Positions 42,181 to 53,924 of a stretch of DNA of 64,000 bases are shown here, in pieces. The notes under the pieces were generated by a model. That model searched no databases and was not told where the DNA came from. It was given only the letters and a program-made list of their open reading frames with translations. The DNA is taken from the NCBI GenBank assembly GCA_030710605.1, contig CP092877.1, forward strand, positions 39,092,152-39,156,151. Direction: 5' to 3'. The first letter of the stretch is position 1. Each line of letters starts with the position of its first letter. The DNA comes from Cordylochernes scorpioides. Taxonomy: Eukaryota > Arthropoda > Arachnida > Pseudoscorpiones > Chernetidae. The translations under genes were made by a program, and so were the position numbers.

Positions 42181-42660
42181 TACTCGGTGAGGGTGTCTTT
42201 TTCAAACATCAATTCCTGATTTTGTTTCTCCATGGAAAGGGAGGGTGCCCCGTTAGTCGGCCACATTTCAGAGTAACATTTGGATCATCTGTGGTGAACT
42301 AACCTTTCTAAAATTTAATAGAATCCCAAATAAATGGTGATATCGTGTACATAAAACAGACTAACGTGGCAATGATACTCATTTCCCAATGAAGAGAAAA
42401 ACCGATATCTCCAACAAATAGTGTGGTTGTATGTTGTCCATTCTCCATGGGAAGGAGGGGTGCTATTGTCCCGTTAGTCAGCCACATTTCAGAGTTCCCT
42501 GTAGGCCTTCAGGGTTACCGTAGCGGTTCGGGGCTCACGACACCGTACTTCACCCTACAGGACAGTCTCTTACTTGTGCTGCTTCTACTGCCCGCCACGT
42601 AGAGGAGGACTTCTGGGCGGGGTTTATACTCAGTGTAATCTCCTAATTCTTCCTAGATAT
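42181..42660. repeat. Direct repeat block of unknown origin
   Basis: CTCCATGGAAAGGGAGGGTG with CCCCGTTAGTCGGCCACATT at 42229-42270 recurs at 42449-42497 (CCATGGGAAGGAGGGGTG, CCCGTTAGTCAGCCACATTT, CAGAGT). Between and after are GC-richer sequences (GTAGCGGTTCGGGGCTCACG). TATACTCGGTGAGGGTGT/TATACTCAGTGTA bracket the block. I do not recognise the element. Confidence 0.5.
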
Positions 42661-42762
42661 AAATCTGAATGATGCAATCTTATGAATTGCCTTGTGAATA
42701 AAAAAAATACTCATGTCTAAAGAATAACTTAGGTAGTTGGTGATTAAGTATGCTACAAGAAT

Positions 42763-42905
42763 ATACACACAGCTTTATTAAGACCACCGGTCTTATACAG
42801 ATTCACCACAGGAAGGAAACATAGATGGAGCTCCTATACTCCAGGTAGCGAAGAGCCCAAAAGCCTCCAGGTCCGACGCATGTCCAGTGGCCACACCGTG
42901 CATAA
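42763..42905 (-). mobile_element. LINE 3' end fragment
   Basis: CTTTATTAAGACCACCGGTC followed by TTATACAGATTCACCAC is the - strand 3' end of a LINE, with AATAAAG near the tail; it resembles 63196-63260 (CTTTATTAAGACACTATTG, TCTTACAAGG). Only a GC-richer 3' region remains. Confidence 0.45.
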
Positions 42906-42949
42906 GTATCACTACAAGAATAGGTTAAGCAAATATATATTTTTTTATA

Positions 42950-43060
42950 AATAAAGATAAAAGCATTCATACCCTGACCGCTTAAATGAGAATTTTAGAT
43001 TGGCAGAGAGCTATCTGGCGGAATAAAATAAAATTTCTCATTAAAATGGTCAAGAATATT
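42950..43060. repeat. Fragment of the palindrome family GAGCGCCATCTAG
   Basis: AAAGCATTCATACCCTGACC, TTTTAGATTGGCAGAGAGCTATCTGGCGGAATAAA resembles one arm of the palindromes at 22.75 and 25.92 kb with many substitutions. Confidence 0.4.
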
Positions 43061-43690
43061 GTAGCGTTAGAAAAGGTTGCCAGGAAAGAGAAGTAAAAAC
43101 GAAATTTATTCTTCAATACCAAGCGAATTGAGTCTACTACTCTAAAATTGAAGATACACTAATTTATATAGCAATCATAAACCAATATATGCAAATAAAC
43201 CTAAAATATGAAACTTAAAATTATGTAAATGAACAAATAAGCTATGCTATAATATGCCCATTTTACATCAATTCAGCTTATAGATACATCAACCTTTTTA
43301 GAAAGAAGAGTATATTGTCCTGAGATCTCGTCAACCCACTGTCACCATTTTCAAAAATGGTAAGTCTATTAGTGTTATCTTTTATTAATCTATTTTTACA
43401 TATCTACCTAATCTTCTTTGCCTATTTTTCTTTTCCTTTTGTGACATTAGAAAGAACAACTATGTGGTTTGGTGTCAGAAGTAGAATACAGATTCCACTC
43501 GGGACAGGAAATCTGCTGATGCATTTTCACTGTCCGAGATGTCAGTTGTAAAATGTCCAATGAAATTGAAGTGCCGATATTTGCATAAAGGAAAGAAATG
43601 GCACGCGCACCGTTCGAACAAATCTTTCTTCCAGTGGCCGCTATTTCTTTCCTCTATTCTTGACGTTAATAAAGGTAATTTATTATATAT
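43061..43690. other. Unassigned stretch with possible decayed coding sequence
   Basis: The part 43440-43670 is GC-richer and has overlapping open frames on the + strand (ERTTMWFGVRSRIQ; CPMKLKCRYLHKGKKWHAH). An ATG/GTAAGT at 43356 and a TGACATTAG/A at 43450 would be compatible with splicing, but I recognise no domain and do not call a gene. Confidence 0.3.
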
Positions 43691-43694
43691 ATAT

Positions 43695-43795
43695 ATTCAA
43701 AAATATGCATATATTGGATTTATAAGTATTTTATTGTTCCAATATTTCGAGGGGCAACTCGCCTCTCTTTATCGAAGATGTTTGTGTTTTTTTTT
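43695..43795 (-). repeat. Stem-loop core, GAAATATTGG class
   Basis: On the - strand CTTCGATAAAGAGAGGCG, AGTT, GCCCCTCGAAATATTGGAA, 20 bases, ATCCAATATATGCAT. GAGAGGC pairs imperfectly with GCCCCTC, and ATATTGG pairs with CCAATAT. Confidence 0.7.
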
Positions 43796-44620
43796 TTACT
43801 AAAACATGAGCACACGTACACCACTCTCATTCTACAAGGCCAATGAAAGAATTCTATCTTGATTTAAATATTACATTCAGTATATATATACAGTTAATAA
43901 TTATATATAATATTATATATTGACACCATTATTATTATTATTTTATCTACATATTGTGCGTGAGAGAGATATTTATATACAACATATATTTATATATATT
44001 TTTGTCAGCGGCCTATCCAGAAGCCACACTAACACCAATCACCACAACTATATTATATATGGGGCGTATCTTCCTCATACGTTCCCAAAATATTTGACCA
44101 ATCTGTTTAGAATTTTGACATTAAATTGATATAGGTACATAAGGAATTACTGTTCTAGCTTGTGTCCCATATATGCAAATCAATCCAATACTAGACGAAT
44201 TCTTATTTTTCCTTTCAAACAGAAAAACAAAAAGGCGAAGCCGTTTCTGTCCCGTAATTGGCAGCAGGCATTCCCGGATGAAAACAAAATATTTTAAAGC
44301 GCTTCAATTTTATTGTTATCAAAAAAGTTGAATTATAGAAAATTTAATATGAAAAAGTGGTTTGTCCATTTTAACTATTTAATGTCTAACGATCTAACGA
44401 CCGTTCAGATTTTATACTTAAGGAATTTTACTATCGCTCTATAATCTATTTTTGCTTACTCACAAAGGTCCCAATATCTCCCTCTTGGTATAACCCTGAC
44501 TACAGAAGCCAACTGTCCGGGTTCGGACTTCACGTCAAATAAACATCCAGTTGATCGGCTCGGCTGATCTGAACTTAGTATCTGTGTTCATTTTTATTAA
44601 TATAGGTTATAATAAGCACT
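43796..44620. other. AT-rich DNA, no gene recognised
   Basis: TA-rich tracts at 43880-43920 and 43975-44010. A GC-richer patch at 44490-44560 (CCAACTGTCCGGGTTCGG) is not assigned. Confidence 0.45.
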
Positions 44621-44624
44621 ATAA

Positions 44625-44965
44625 ACGCAAAGATCGCCTCTCCCGCCAGAATAGACGTCAAAACCGTTGACCGTCACTAGCGACCTCGGGTCGGTGACAA
44701 AACCATAACACCAGCTATGGCAAACTGAGAAACGTCCACCTAGAGACCGTGGTTTCAGGCTAATGGCCCTCGTCAGCCCAAAGCGTATTTTATTCCATGA
44801 GATCCACAAGGAATCTAAAGAGGTGTTTAGCTAGCAAAGTAACTAGGATAAATAAGTGGCCAAAATATATATATATAGACGGAAATTTTGGCGGGAGGAA
44901 ATAGATGGCGCCTAGTTTTGACTTTATTTTAACGGGAGAGGCGACCTTTGACTCGGGATTGAATT
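44625..44965. mobile_element. MITE, CCTCTCCCGTTAAAA family, copy 2
   Basis: Left GATCGCCTCTCCCGCCAGAA and right TTTTAACGGGAGAGGCGAC are inverted. The centre has GTCGGTGACAAAACCA, AACACCAGCTATGG and GTGGTTTCAGGCTAATGGCC, linking it to 3556-3916 and to the 40.1-kb fragment. Confidence 0.65.
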
Positions 44966-44969
44966 CCAT

Positions 44970-45055
44970 ATTGACCACAATTTTTACCATAATATAGTTA
45001 CAATTATTTTATGGTAAAAATATGTTGCCAATATGGGATTCAATTATCAAAAAAA
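44970..45055. repeat. Imperfect hairpin
   Basis: TTGAATTCCATATTGACCAC and TTTTTACCATAA are mirrored by TTATGGTAAAAA and GCCAATATGGGATTCAATT. Confidence 0.5.
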
Positions 45056-45700
45056 TTATCGCATATATATATAAGACCGAAATGTTTGTTTCCAAATTAC
45101 ATAGCTTTGAGGAAGTAACCTCGTATACATTTAAAAGGTTTTTTTCGTTGATTTATAATAATGATTTATAAATAGGTATATCAGATTTTAATAATCAAAT
45201 CGAATTCAAGAACACTAAATCGACTGAATGTGTGTGCGTGTGCATTCACCACAGAAAAACGTACTAAATTTAAAATAATTTCATGGAAAAAAAACTTTTT
45301 AAATAAAGTTGGAATCAAAAGAAGTCCGCCATCATATTTCAAGCTCCCGCAACAAATGGAAGAAAGTTTAGAAAACGGTGGCAATTAAGTTGCAGCCGAA
45401 CTTAATTAAACCACAGACGAGAGTTACAAAAGAAAGAGGGCGCTTTATGTATGAAGATTTATAGGGCCATTCGTCTGATCGGGGAAAAAGAGTTCGTTTG
45501 GCCCCACAATCCCTTGGGAATTTCACGACCAATCTTTGAGGCAGTTGTCTCTTAGCACGAAAGCTATTGGTCAATTTATATAGTCACGTGATGGTGAATC
45601 GCAAAACTTTGATTTTTTTACCTTTATAGAAATGTTCTAAACGTACACACGTGTGTGTATTAATCAGCTAATTTTGTGACATAATAAAATCAAACGTATT
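45056..45700. other. Unassigned, with a CCAAT box next to a CACGTG element
   Basis: AGCTATTGGTCAATTTATAT followed by AGTCACGTGATGG at 45560-45595 puts an inverted CCAAT box, a TATA-like word and a CACGTG E-box within 35 bases. No gene starts in reach that I can recognise. The 68-codon frame at 45574-45368 (-) has no domain. Confidence 0.3.
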
Positions 45701-45765
45701 ATTTTGATAAATCCAATATTTTGCAAGGCTGTACGCCTATCTTTATCGGGGTCTCTTTTTATTTG
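45701..45765 (-). repeat. Diverged stem-loop core, GAAATATTGG class
   Basis: On the - strand ACCCCGATAAAGATAGGCG, TACA, GCCTTGCAAAATATTGGATT. GGC pairs with GCC; the G of GAAA has become A, so this is a degraded copy. Confidence 0.55.
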
Positions 45766-45984
45766 GAAAGTATTTTAATCCGAAAAAAGTATTTTGATCA
45801 AAATATCCATATGAATTGCTCAATATTCATGATATACATATTATGTACAATAAGTATCAACAAAAATAAATTAAAATAAATTTTTAAAAGCAAATTTTTG
45901 CGGGCAATAGATAAATCTAGTAAATTAAACGAAAGAGATATGTATAATAAACACAATTTTCGATATTGCAGTTATTTATATAGA

Positions 45985-46150
45985 GGTTATGAAAATTCGA
46001 AACTATTTTAGGCGCGTAAGATTCTTTTTGAAATTAAACAATTTATACTGCCCTTACTGCAATGAAAAAAATGTTTAATTTCAAAAAGAATCTTATTCGT
46101 CTAAAATAGTTTCGAATTTTCATAACAGATGGCGCGCAAGTGCATCATAA
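45985..46150. mobile_element. Deleted copy of the GGGAGGGCCTGGCTC foldback family
   Basis: AAAATTCGAAACTATTTTAG, GCGCGTAAGATTCTTTTTGA, AACAATTTATACTGCCCTTA, CTGCAATG then the inverted outer part to TTTCATAACAGATGGCGCGC and GCATCATAATA. The centre between the arms is deleted, as at 17195-17363. A Tc1 element is inserted at its right end. Confidence 0.7.
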
Positions 46151-46152
46151 TA

Positions 46153-47639
46153 CACAGGTGTCCAAAAAATAAGAAACTTAACCAATATTGAAATTTCTCA
46201 AAAGTTAATTTATTAACAAATATAAAATTTAGTATACAAATAGTGTAAACTATGGAGAATTTGACTAGCTATATGAAAATAAAAAAATATTTGAAATTAT
46301 GAAATATGCAAATTATTACCTACAAACTCAAAGCTAAGGTTCCAGATCTTAAAGAAATAAGATATCAATAGGGAGTATGATCACCTCTAACAGCTATCAA
46401 GGTCTCACAGCGAGCCCTCATACTTTTACCAGGCTTTGGAGGAGGTCCAGGGGTAGTAAACCCCACTCATCCAATAGAGCAGTTCTTAGCTCAACGAGGG
46501 TTCTGGGAGAGAGGTGACGAGCTCCAATACGCCTCCCTAGAGCATCCCACACGTGCTCTATTGGATTCAGGTCCGGAGATCTGGCTGGCCAATCCATCCT
46601 TCGAATATTCTCACTCTGGAGATATTCATTAGCTAGCCTAGCCCTATGCGGACGAGCATTATCGTCCATAAAAAAATAAATTGTGACCAATTTGATCTCT
46701 ATGAGGTCTTAGATAGGGCTCAAGGGTCTCGTCCCTGTACCTTTGGGAAGTTAAAGTGCCCCCAGAAAAAAATGTGGAGGGGTGTGCGTCTGCTAGAACT
46801 GATGCCAGCCCAGACTAAGAGACTGCCCCCTCTAAAACTGTCTATTTCCCTGATGTTACTGGGATGATAGCGGGTTCCAGGCTCCCTCCAGATTAAAACT
46901 CGTCGAGAATCTGTGTTTAAACTAAATCTTGACTCGTCACTGAAGAGAACATTGGCCCACTGATCATGAGTCCAGGCGTGATGTTCCAAGCATTCAAGCG
47001 GGCTCTCCTGTGAGCAGAGGTTAAAGGGATACAGACCATTGGTCGTCTTGCATAAAGAGCACCTTCGTGAAGCCTTCGGTAAACAGTTTGTCTTGAAATT
47101 CTCGTTCCAGTAGCACTTGAGAGTTCATTAGAGAGTTGAATAGCTGTCATCTCCCTATGGCGCTTGGCAGTTACGACCAGATAACGGTCTTCAGAGGTAG
47201 CTGTTTTTCTTTTACTACCAGAACCTTCTTTTCCTTTGATGGTTCCTGTCTCAATGAACTGTTTCCATATTTTGCTGACCACAGATTTATTCACATTTAG
47301 CCATTTTGCTACTTCAACTTGTGATTGTCCTGCCTCCATTCTTCCAACAGCTCTCCATTTTAAATCATCTGCTAAATTTTTCGTGAACTCATAATTAACT
47401 AAGGATTAAATAAAATTATAATTGGACAATTCTTAGATGGGGTAAACGACACGCCAAATAGCACACTTATAAAGACAAGCAAAAATTTGCACATTTTCAA
47501 TTTTACCGAATCGAATAGTTGCGATAAATAAATTCTACGACTTAAAATACCTAATTAAATTACTTTTTAGCTTTTAGCGTTGTATATTTTAAAACATATC
47601 ATTGAAAAACAAAAGTTTCTTATATTTTGGACACCAGTG
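46153..47639 (-). mobile_element. Decayed Tc1-like transposon
   Basis: 1487 bp with TA flanks. Ends CACAGGTGTCCAAAAAATAA and TTATATTTTGGACACCAGTG are inverted with a few mismatches. It contains the broken transposase below and inserted beside the MITE at 45985-46150. Confidence 0.85.
46418..47339 (-). pseudogene. Broken Tc1-family transposase, DD34E
   Basis: Three frame blocks on the - strand. 47339-46917 encodes the helix-turn-helix region (GQSQVEVAKWLNVNKSVVSK, RISRQTVYRRLHEG). 46989-46720 has FSDESRFSLNTDSRRV (first D) and LVWAGISS. 46690-46418 has MDDNARPHRARLANEY (second D) and SPDLNPIEHVWDALGRR (E). The gap between the last two is 34, the classical Tc1 value. Two frameshifts (near 46950 and 46700) disable the gene. 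It is clearly distinct from the intact 343-residue copies. Confidence 0.88.
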
Positions 47640-47641
47640 TA

Positions 47642-48169
47642 TATAGTGGTTACTTTATATAATTTTTTGGAAATATATATTTTGACTATGTTTTTGTTAA
47701 TAGAAATAAAACCTTCAACTTTTGATTCGTTTATTTTGCTTCTTTTTTTATTGGTTGTATACTGGCCAGCCTCATATTGATACAGATATCCCCCTTTCGA
47801 AAAAGATATCGTAATTTTAAGCTTAATTACTGGTAGAGTTTAATGTGAATTTTCCGATTTTTCTTATATTCCAAATTACTGTCTTGAGGAAACTTCTCAG
47901 ATTATACAAGATCCATCTGTATGTATGGTCAAAGATATCTCTAAGAGAAATGTTTCCGTCTGTGACACAAGTCCGTTTTGAAATCTTGAAATGTCTCAAT
48001 TATAATCTCTAATGAAGATCTTTCTATCTCAAAGTTGATTCATTGTTACAATGTTGTTCCTGTACATCTGCTTTTGTAAAGATAGCTTCAGTTATTGTAA
48101 CATGTTGATGTTGTTGCTTATTCCTCAAGTCGTTTAAACGATCTCCATTAAGTTCCATTGTCTCAGGTT
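47642..48169. other. Unassigned stretch, possibly LINE-derived
   Basis: No domain could be read with confidence. It precedes the LINE C-terminal remnant below and could be its 3' untranslated part on the - strand. Confidence 0.35.
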
Positions 48170-48560
48170 TTCTATTATAGTCCTGGGGTTTTCCCAGAGG
48201 TCATTTTTGGAGGATTTGATACAATTCAATAAATACCTTGCGATTTCTTCTATCTGCTTATGTTTTTGCTTATTTGTTTAATGTATATGTTTATTCAAAG
48301 CTCTTTTTCTTAATTGTTTATTTTCTTTTTGATAATTCTGTTACCTACTCTACTACAATATGAATTATTGTAAATAGTTTCACGCGCAATTATCCAGATC
48401 CGATATAGCGTGTCTTGTTTGCAACTGGTAAATAAATAAATAAATACAATTCAATAGATGTTCAGGACTGGCTGGTTGGGAATCGCATTTGGGACATTTC
48501 GGTAATGTTTTGATTTGTTATTGTAAGATAATCAATAGTTGTGTTTATCTGCATTCTTTG
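48170..48560 (-). pseudogene. LINE C-terminal zinc-knuckle remnant split by an insertion
   Basis: Joining across 48232-48445, the - strand reads LPKCPKCDSQPASPEHLLNC, a C-x2-C...H...C motif found at the end of many LINE proteins, then KSSKNDLWENP. The cysteine pair lies at about 48495 and the final LLNC at 48446 and just beyond the insertion. No RT is visible nearby. Confidence 0.6.
48232..48445 (+). mobile_element. Short retroposed insertion with 11-12-bp target duplication
   Basis: TACAATTCAATA occurs at 48220-48231 and at about 48445-48456. Between them are 214 bp ending in GTAAATAAATAAATAAAT. A direct duplication plus an AAAT-repeat tail identifies a target-primed insertion (SINE or truncated LINE); no gene in it. 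Confidence 0.7.
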
Positions 48561-49494
48561 TATTTATCAGAGCTCTCTCTTGAGTTACTCAAGATGTAAT
48601 GATAATATGTAATAATTTGAAACACCTTTTTTACTTTATTTATAAATATTTATATAGCCCACCATCGTTTTTCTACCCCCTATAACTACAATATTTCGAT
48701 TATTGATATACCATCGACCAATTTTTAGCTAAGAATTGAAAAAATAGGTACCAATATTATTTATCAACATCTATATATATGGGTATGAGAGAAAATAGTG
48801 AATTTGTGTATTTTAAACTATACACCAATTTATATAAAAAGGATATATAAATTCGCCATACCGTGGGATTAGAAATACATAGGATAAAAAACATGGAATT
48901 ATTAAGTTGATATCCTCACCTTTAGAGAACTCCCTTGTCGCTGTCCCTGTTGGATACTTCGCCTCCAGATATTTAGGGAATAGCGTAGAAATTAATAAGA
49001 GGGAAGTTAAAGAAAGATGAAGAGTGAGAGAAAAGATATGGTAGAAAGTTATTAAGTAATGAGAGAGAATGGATTGTTCCAATATTTTGCAGTGCATTGA
49101 AAAAATCGAAATTATAAAATTGAAAATTTTTCAATCATTTAGAAAGTAAACAAAACCAAAAGTGAGTATATAGATAGATAATATATATTGCGCAAATATA
49201 ATAATTACATATTAAATATAGAAAGATAGAATAGATTTTATATAGCTTTATATTTTTTTCGTTTCTTAACAAATTTCACATACGTATTACGCGAATAAAA
49301 TTTAAAATGTACACAAAATAAAAACGTTTTTAATACCTTAACAATTTTAGAGATCACAGCATAAATATACGTATATAGATGTTCAATTTGTTTAAGTCTT
49401 TTATAAAGCCTATATGTTGAGGTTTCTTATATTTAGATTTTAACTCTTAAAGATAACTGTCTATTATAATAAATGGAAGCATTAAATATAAAAC
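48561..49494. other. AT-rich DNA, no gene recognised
   Basis: The 94-codon open frame on the - strand (49097-48813) is Leu/Ile/Ser/Tyr-rich and unrecognised. Nothing else structured. Confidence 0.45.
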
Positions 49495-49695
49495 AAACTT
49501 CTACTGTTCTTACTGCGATGAAAAATATTGGGCGGGCTTTCGCCAATTTAATCTACCAGACTGCTTCTTAGAGCTCTAATACTGTATTGGAGGATTCTGC
49601 TTATATATGCTACACTGAAGGGTGGAATCTAAGAAATGGTTTTCAAGGAAACTATGTACATAAGCATTAAGGGCAGTAGAAGTTTGTTTTATATT
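49495..49695. mobile_element. Diverged copy of the GGGAGGGCCTGGCTC foldback family
   Basis: AAACTTCTACTGTTCTTACT, GCGATGAAAAATATTGGGCG, CGCCAATTTAATCTACCAGA on the left and AAGGGCAGTAGAAGTTTGTT on the right. The right arm is mostly lost. Confidence 0.6.
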
Positions 49696-50689
49696 TGAAA
49701 TGAAACATTTGTGCTATAATGCTATCATTTCTTATATATAGATGGCAAGTTATAGCCTTATAATAAATATCTATTGTTTGATAATGTGTGTAAATATTTT
49801 GAAATAGGGAGATTCAAGGATGCAATAGGTATTGGATATGAATAGTTAGGGAGTTATTATACGTTTTTGAAAAATGTTAGGAATGAAAGTGAGAGAGATC
49901 GGTAAACCGACAACACACAACGCAAAGAAAATTTTCAAATGTGGTGAGAATAGCAATAGAGAGAATTGACTTGAGATGCAAGGATGGGATCTTTGAGGCT
50001 GACCATTGACTTGTTTGACAAGAGAGTCCAATGTCCAGTTTTAAGACCAGAATGGTGCTTCTTCCTGATGTAGTCTTATTTGTAATTTAAAACTTGTTTT
50101 TTCTTAAACGAAGGGCATATTTTTCCGTTTGTGTTTGTAGAGAATATATTTTGTAAATTCATTGAAAAAAGTTATAATAATAATCTTCTTTCGTGACAAT
50201 CACTGTATGGAGCATGGATGTTTCCATATTTTGGATAAAAATCTTTATTGTCTTAATTGAGTTGTAATTATGCGTTGAAAATAAAATGTTCATTGTGTTG
50301 TTTGGTTTTATAAAAGTGAAAGATGCGTGTTATACGTGTATGTGGTTTGATTTGAAGAGAAAGGATTGCAGGGTATACCATTAAAGAAAATGTCCAGTCA
50401 TAAATTGGGGTTGTGGTAAAATTAACAATGTTAAATATCGGGATTTAAATGTAGGAACGGCTGAGAACTTTGAGGAGAAATTACGCGAATTATATTGCCA
50501 TTGAATATGCTTGGCTACATATGATTGCATGAAGATAGGTCTAGTTGAGAGAACTTAAAGTCATCTTCTATTTACAGAAGTTCGAATTGTTAATAGAATG
50601 GGAAGTGTATTTTTCTCGTTGTTCATAGGTTGATATGTTTAACGTTGGTTTTGCTCAGTAAAGCTATTGTGCACAATGATGTTATTGAT
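49696..50689. other. AT-rich DNA, no gene recognised
   Basis: No domain, structured repeat or RNA gene seen. Frames are short. Confidence 0.45.
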
Positions 50690-50965
50690 GTCGTAATACA
50701 TTTCAACTATTTCAACATGTATGATCATTTTTTAAATAAAACATTTCTAATGTCCAATACTGCAATGTTAAATGGCCTGGCTCATCAGTAGTGAACCCTC
50801 CCATCGGTTTCGCCAGTTTAATCTACCATACTGCTACAATATTGCATTTGAATGTTATCCTTTTATACTGATGCTGAAGTTGAACACTCTTGGAAAAAAA
50901 GTTATTTAAATGAACTATGGACATAAACTTTGAGAGCAGTAGAAATACATATAATTAAAAATATA
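50690..50965. mobile_element. Diverged copy of the GGGAGGGCCTGGCTC foldback family
   Basis: AAAACATTTCTAATGTCCAA, GGCCTGGCTCATCAGTAGTG, AACCCTCCCATCGGTTTCGC, CAGTTTAATCTACCATACTG and, on the right, ACTTTGAGAGCAGTAGAA. One arm and the loop remain. Confidence 0.65.
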
Positions 50966-51034
50966 CAATATGATTGACAATAGGTTGGTCGAATATTATG
51001 GAGCAACTTAAATCAACGTTTAATTTATTTTTGT

Positions 51035-51105
51035 TTCACTAGATGGCTCTTTGCCACATAAAATACTCATGTGAGTAGTCAGGATATATATGCCCTTTTT
51101 ATTTT
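51035..51105. repeat. Fragment of the GAGCGCCATCTAG palindrome family
   Basis: GTTTCACTAGATGGCTCTTT, ACTCATGTGAGTAGTCAGGA matches one arm of the palindrome at 22749-23032. Confidence 0.5.
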
Positions 51106-52945
51106 CACAATGTTTGTTTTTAGAAAATCATTCATATGCAGTCGCGTGAAGAGGAACCGCGTTTTTAATCAAAACACTTTCAAAATAAAAGATACTCAGA
51201 TGAAGATTGGCAAAAAGCCTCTCAAATATTTTAGTTTATTTTGATCCAAAATTGCTCTCCTAATCACTAAGAAAAATAAAAAGTTGTTTTATTTTTTCTA
51301 AATAGCAATGCTAAAATAGCTTATTTTCTTGAAATTATTAAATATTACGTCGAGATTTCTATTTTCATATCAGTTATTTTCACGAATTTAAGCTATATTT
51401 ATAGTTTAGTCAGGAGATGCTTCTCAAATATTTGATAACATCCTAATTAAGTGAACATTTGTAATTTGACAATTTTTTATACTTGAGCACTTGTTAAAGG
51501 AATAACTCTTTCTTCACAAATATGAAATCAACAACGTTCAATGTTTTCCATCATTTTTTACTTTGATTTGAAAAATTCATATAAAATACATTTATAATTA
51601 AATTTAAAACTTTCGAACGATTTTCTAACATAAATCTCGTTTCCAACAGCCCAACAATGGGTCAGTCGGTTGGGAATTGAGGTGAAGGCGGGTCTGCTTT
51701 GAGACTCTGTCCGTATTTACTTGTTTCCTCAGATATTGAGGCTTTGTCTTCCTCTCCCCCGACTCTTTGAGACGGAGTCCATAGCATCGGCAGACCAGTT
51801 CCTGGCAGGGCCTGGATCATTAGCTCGGCCGAGTCATCTCGAGCGAGTTGGATGCTCTGGTTGTGCCAGAAGAGTGGAATAGGGCTTCTACGGGAGGCGA
51901 AGCGCCACTATAAACAAAGGCTAACGCGTCGAGCAGGTACCTCCTGGGTGGCGTGGAAACCCTTTGCGAAAATATTCATAACCTGGTCTGGTGATGCATG
52001 GACTCCTCTCTCATTTGGAATTAAATTAAATTCATTTTTATTAATTGCATAAGCTATTCAAACCAAATCAAAGTTACAAAAACCAAATTTTACCTTAAAC
52101 ATAGAAAGTAAAATATCTTGGGGTAGTCCTCGATTAAAAAGGCGAATTCTTAACTCATAAGGAGTAAAATCTATAGGGGCCAGACTAACATTAGTTGTCA
52201 ACAAGATAACAAATATGGAATTAGTCATTTTAAAGACTATGATAGGGCTCCTATTATAGCCTAGGGATCCCAAAATACTTATAGAACTTAGGAAACTAAC
52301 TTGAACAAACTTTCAGCAATAAATGCAATATTCTGAGAAGTATAATGAAACCACCATATTATGTGAGAAACATTTAAAGGCCTATTCCATGAACCATCAC
52401 TCAAATATATGCCCAGATAAGCCATAAACTTTACAATAAAACAAACACATAAGTTCATCTTTCAAAATACCACAAATTACAATTCAAAAGTAACTCAGGA
52501 TCTAACCCTAAGACATCTAATCTGGAAAATGTCAGGAAATCGGTATATTTTATTACAATAGGAATAAATACAATGGATGACACATGTAATAGAAACTTTC
52601 ACAAAACAAATGAGCCTTTTAATATAGGTAACACAACTAGACAAAGAAGAAAGGGAAATTTCATCAAGTTAATTTGATATTTTTCACCAATTGTAGCCAT
52701 GCTTTCATATTATAGACACCATATATGGTGTTTGTTTTAGTCACAGACTGATTGGTTCTAATTCTAATCTATTTTTAAGTTTAGATATATATTTCATTAT
52801 TGGTAGGTCCATTATTGATTACATAGGAACCCACCATTCGTTTTCTATTTTTACTAAATTCGTTTTTAATATATACATTATGTGCTAAAAGTGGCAACTC
52901 TCCATTTAAATACATTAAAAACAATGCATAGTGGCGTGATAAGCT
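51106..52945. other. Unassigned; GC-richer segment 51650-52010
   Basis: 51650-52010 is clearly GC-richer than its surroundings (CTCTCCCCCGACTCTTTGAG, GGTACCTCCTGGGTGGCGTG) and is followed by a frame on the - strand (52273-52058) with TPYELRIRLFNRGLPQDILL. Both look transposon-derived but I cannot place them. The rest is AT-rich without features. Confidence 0.35.
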
Positions 52946-52956
52946 AAATTTTGTTG

Positions 52957-53433
52957 AAATTATAAAACTATTTTTGAGGCGTAATATTCTTTATAAAATA
53001 AAACAATTTCTACTGTCCTTACTGCGATGGAAAAATTAAAGGGAGGGCCTGGCTCATCAGTGGTGAACCCTCCCAGCGGTTTCGCCAGTTTAATCTACCA
53101 TACCGCTGTTATATTGCATTTTTGGAACTTCCTTTTATAGGTGACTGTTGTAAGACTCTTGGAATGGGTATTTTAGAAGAACTATGGACATAAGCTTTTA
53201 GGACAGCAGAATTAAATATAACAAATATAATAAAAATTACAACAGTCACCTATAAAAGGAAGTTCCAAAAATGCAATATAACAGCGGTATGGTAGATTAA
53301 ACTGGCGAAACCGCTGGGAGGGTTCACCACTGATGAGCCAGGCCCTCCCTTTAATTTTTCCATCGCAGTAAGGACAGTAGAAATTGTTTTATTTTATAAA
53401 GAATATTACGCCTCAAAAATAGTTTTATAATTT
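52957..53433. mobile_element. Foldback element with two identical 197-bp arms
   Basis: Left arm 52957-53153 and right arm 53237-53433 are exact inverted copies as far as I can read, around an 83-bp loop. Arm contents: ACTATTTTTGAGGCGTAATA, CAATTTCTACTGTCCTTACT, GGGAGGGCCTGGCTCATCAG, TCCCAGCGGTTTCGCCAGTT, CATACCGCTGTTATATTGCA, AACTTCCTTTTATAGGTGAC. The outer flank has GATAACAGATGGCGCTCTAG. This is the longest member of the dispersed family (16.98, 17.20, 19.58, 45.99, 49.50, 50.69 and 62.84 kb). Confidence 0.93.
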
Positions 53434-53489
53434 GATAACAGATGGCGCTCTAGTACATCGTAAATTTTGTTGCTTTAATGTATTTTTAA

Positions 53490-53845
53490 AAGAAGAGGTA
53501 CTACTTTTGGTACATTAATATCATCCTCTCGCAACTTTATATTGTATTCTAGCCTAAAAATCGGCCCTTGTCACATCATCAGTTTAAACATCTTTTGAGC
53601 CAATTCGACTTTTTTCATAAGTCCCCAGTAGGATGTTGTGAAACCGAAACCACCGCTGTACTGACGAAGGCCCAATCCCGAAACTATGGTATATAGGTTA
53701 GTTTTTGATCTGAAATTTCTAAAACTGTGTGTTTCTTTATCGCCAACTATACGTCTTGTACTGGTGTGATAAGCTGAATGCATTGTTTTAATACATTTAA
53801 AATGGAGAGGTGCCATTTTTGGTTAATGAATACCATCCTCACGCA
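53490..53845. mobile_element. Foldback MITE, CAACACCAGTTTT family, copy 3 (partial)
   Basis: AGAAGAGGTACTACTTTTGG, GTAGGATGTTGTGAAACCGA, CGAAACTATGGTATATAGGT and GGAGAGGTGCCATTTTTGGT match parts of 8938-9465, more diverged. Confidence 0.6.
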
Positions 53846-53924
53846 AATTTTTATTTTATATATAATTTTAAAATCATATTTTGGATCTATATATAAAATA
53901 TAACATTCTATTTTGCTTTCAAAC

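Noticed and set aside
52058..52273. Possible mitochondrial insertion
   Set aside because: The text looked mitochondrial-like at first because of composition, but the frame matches no mitochondrial protein I know; left unassigned.
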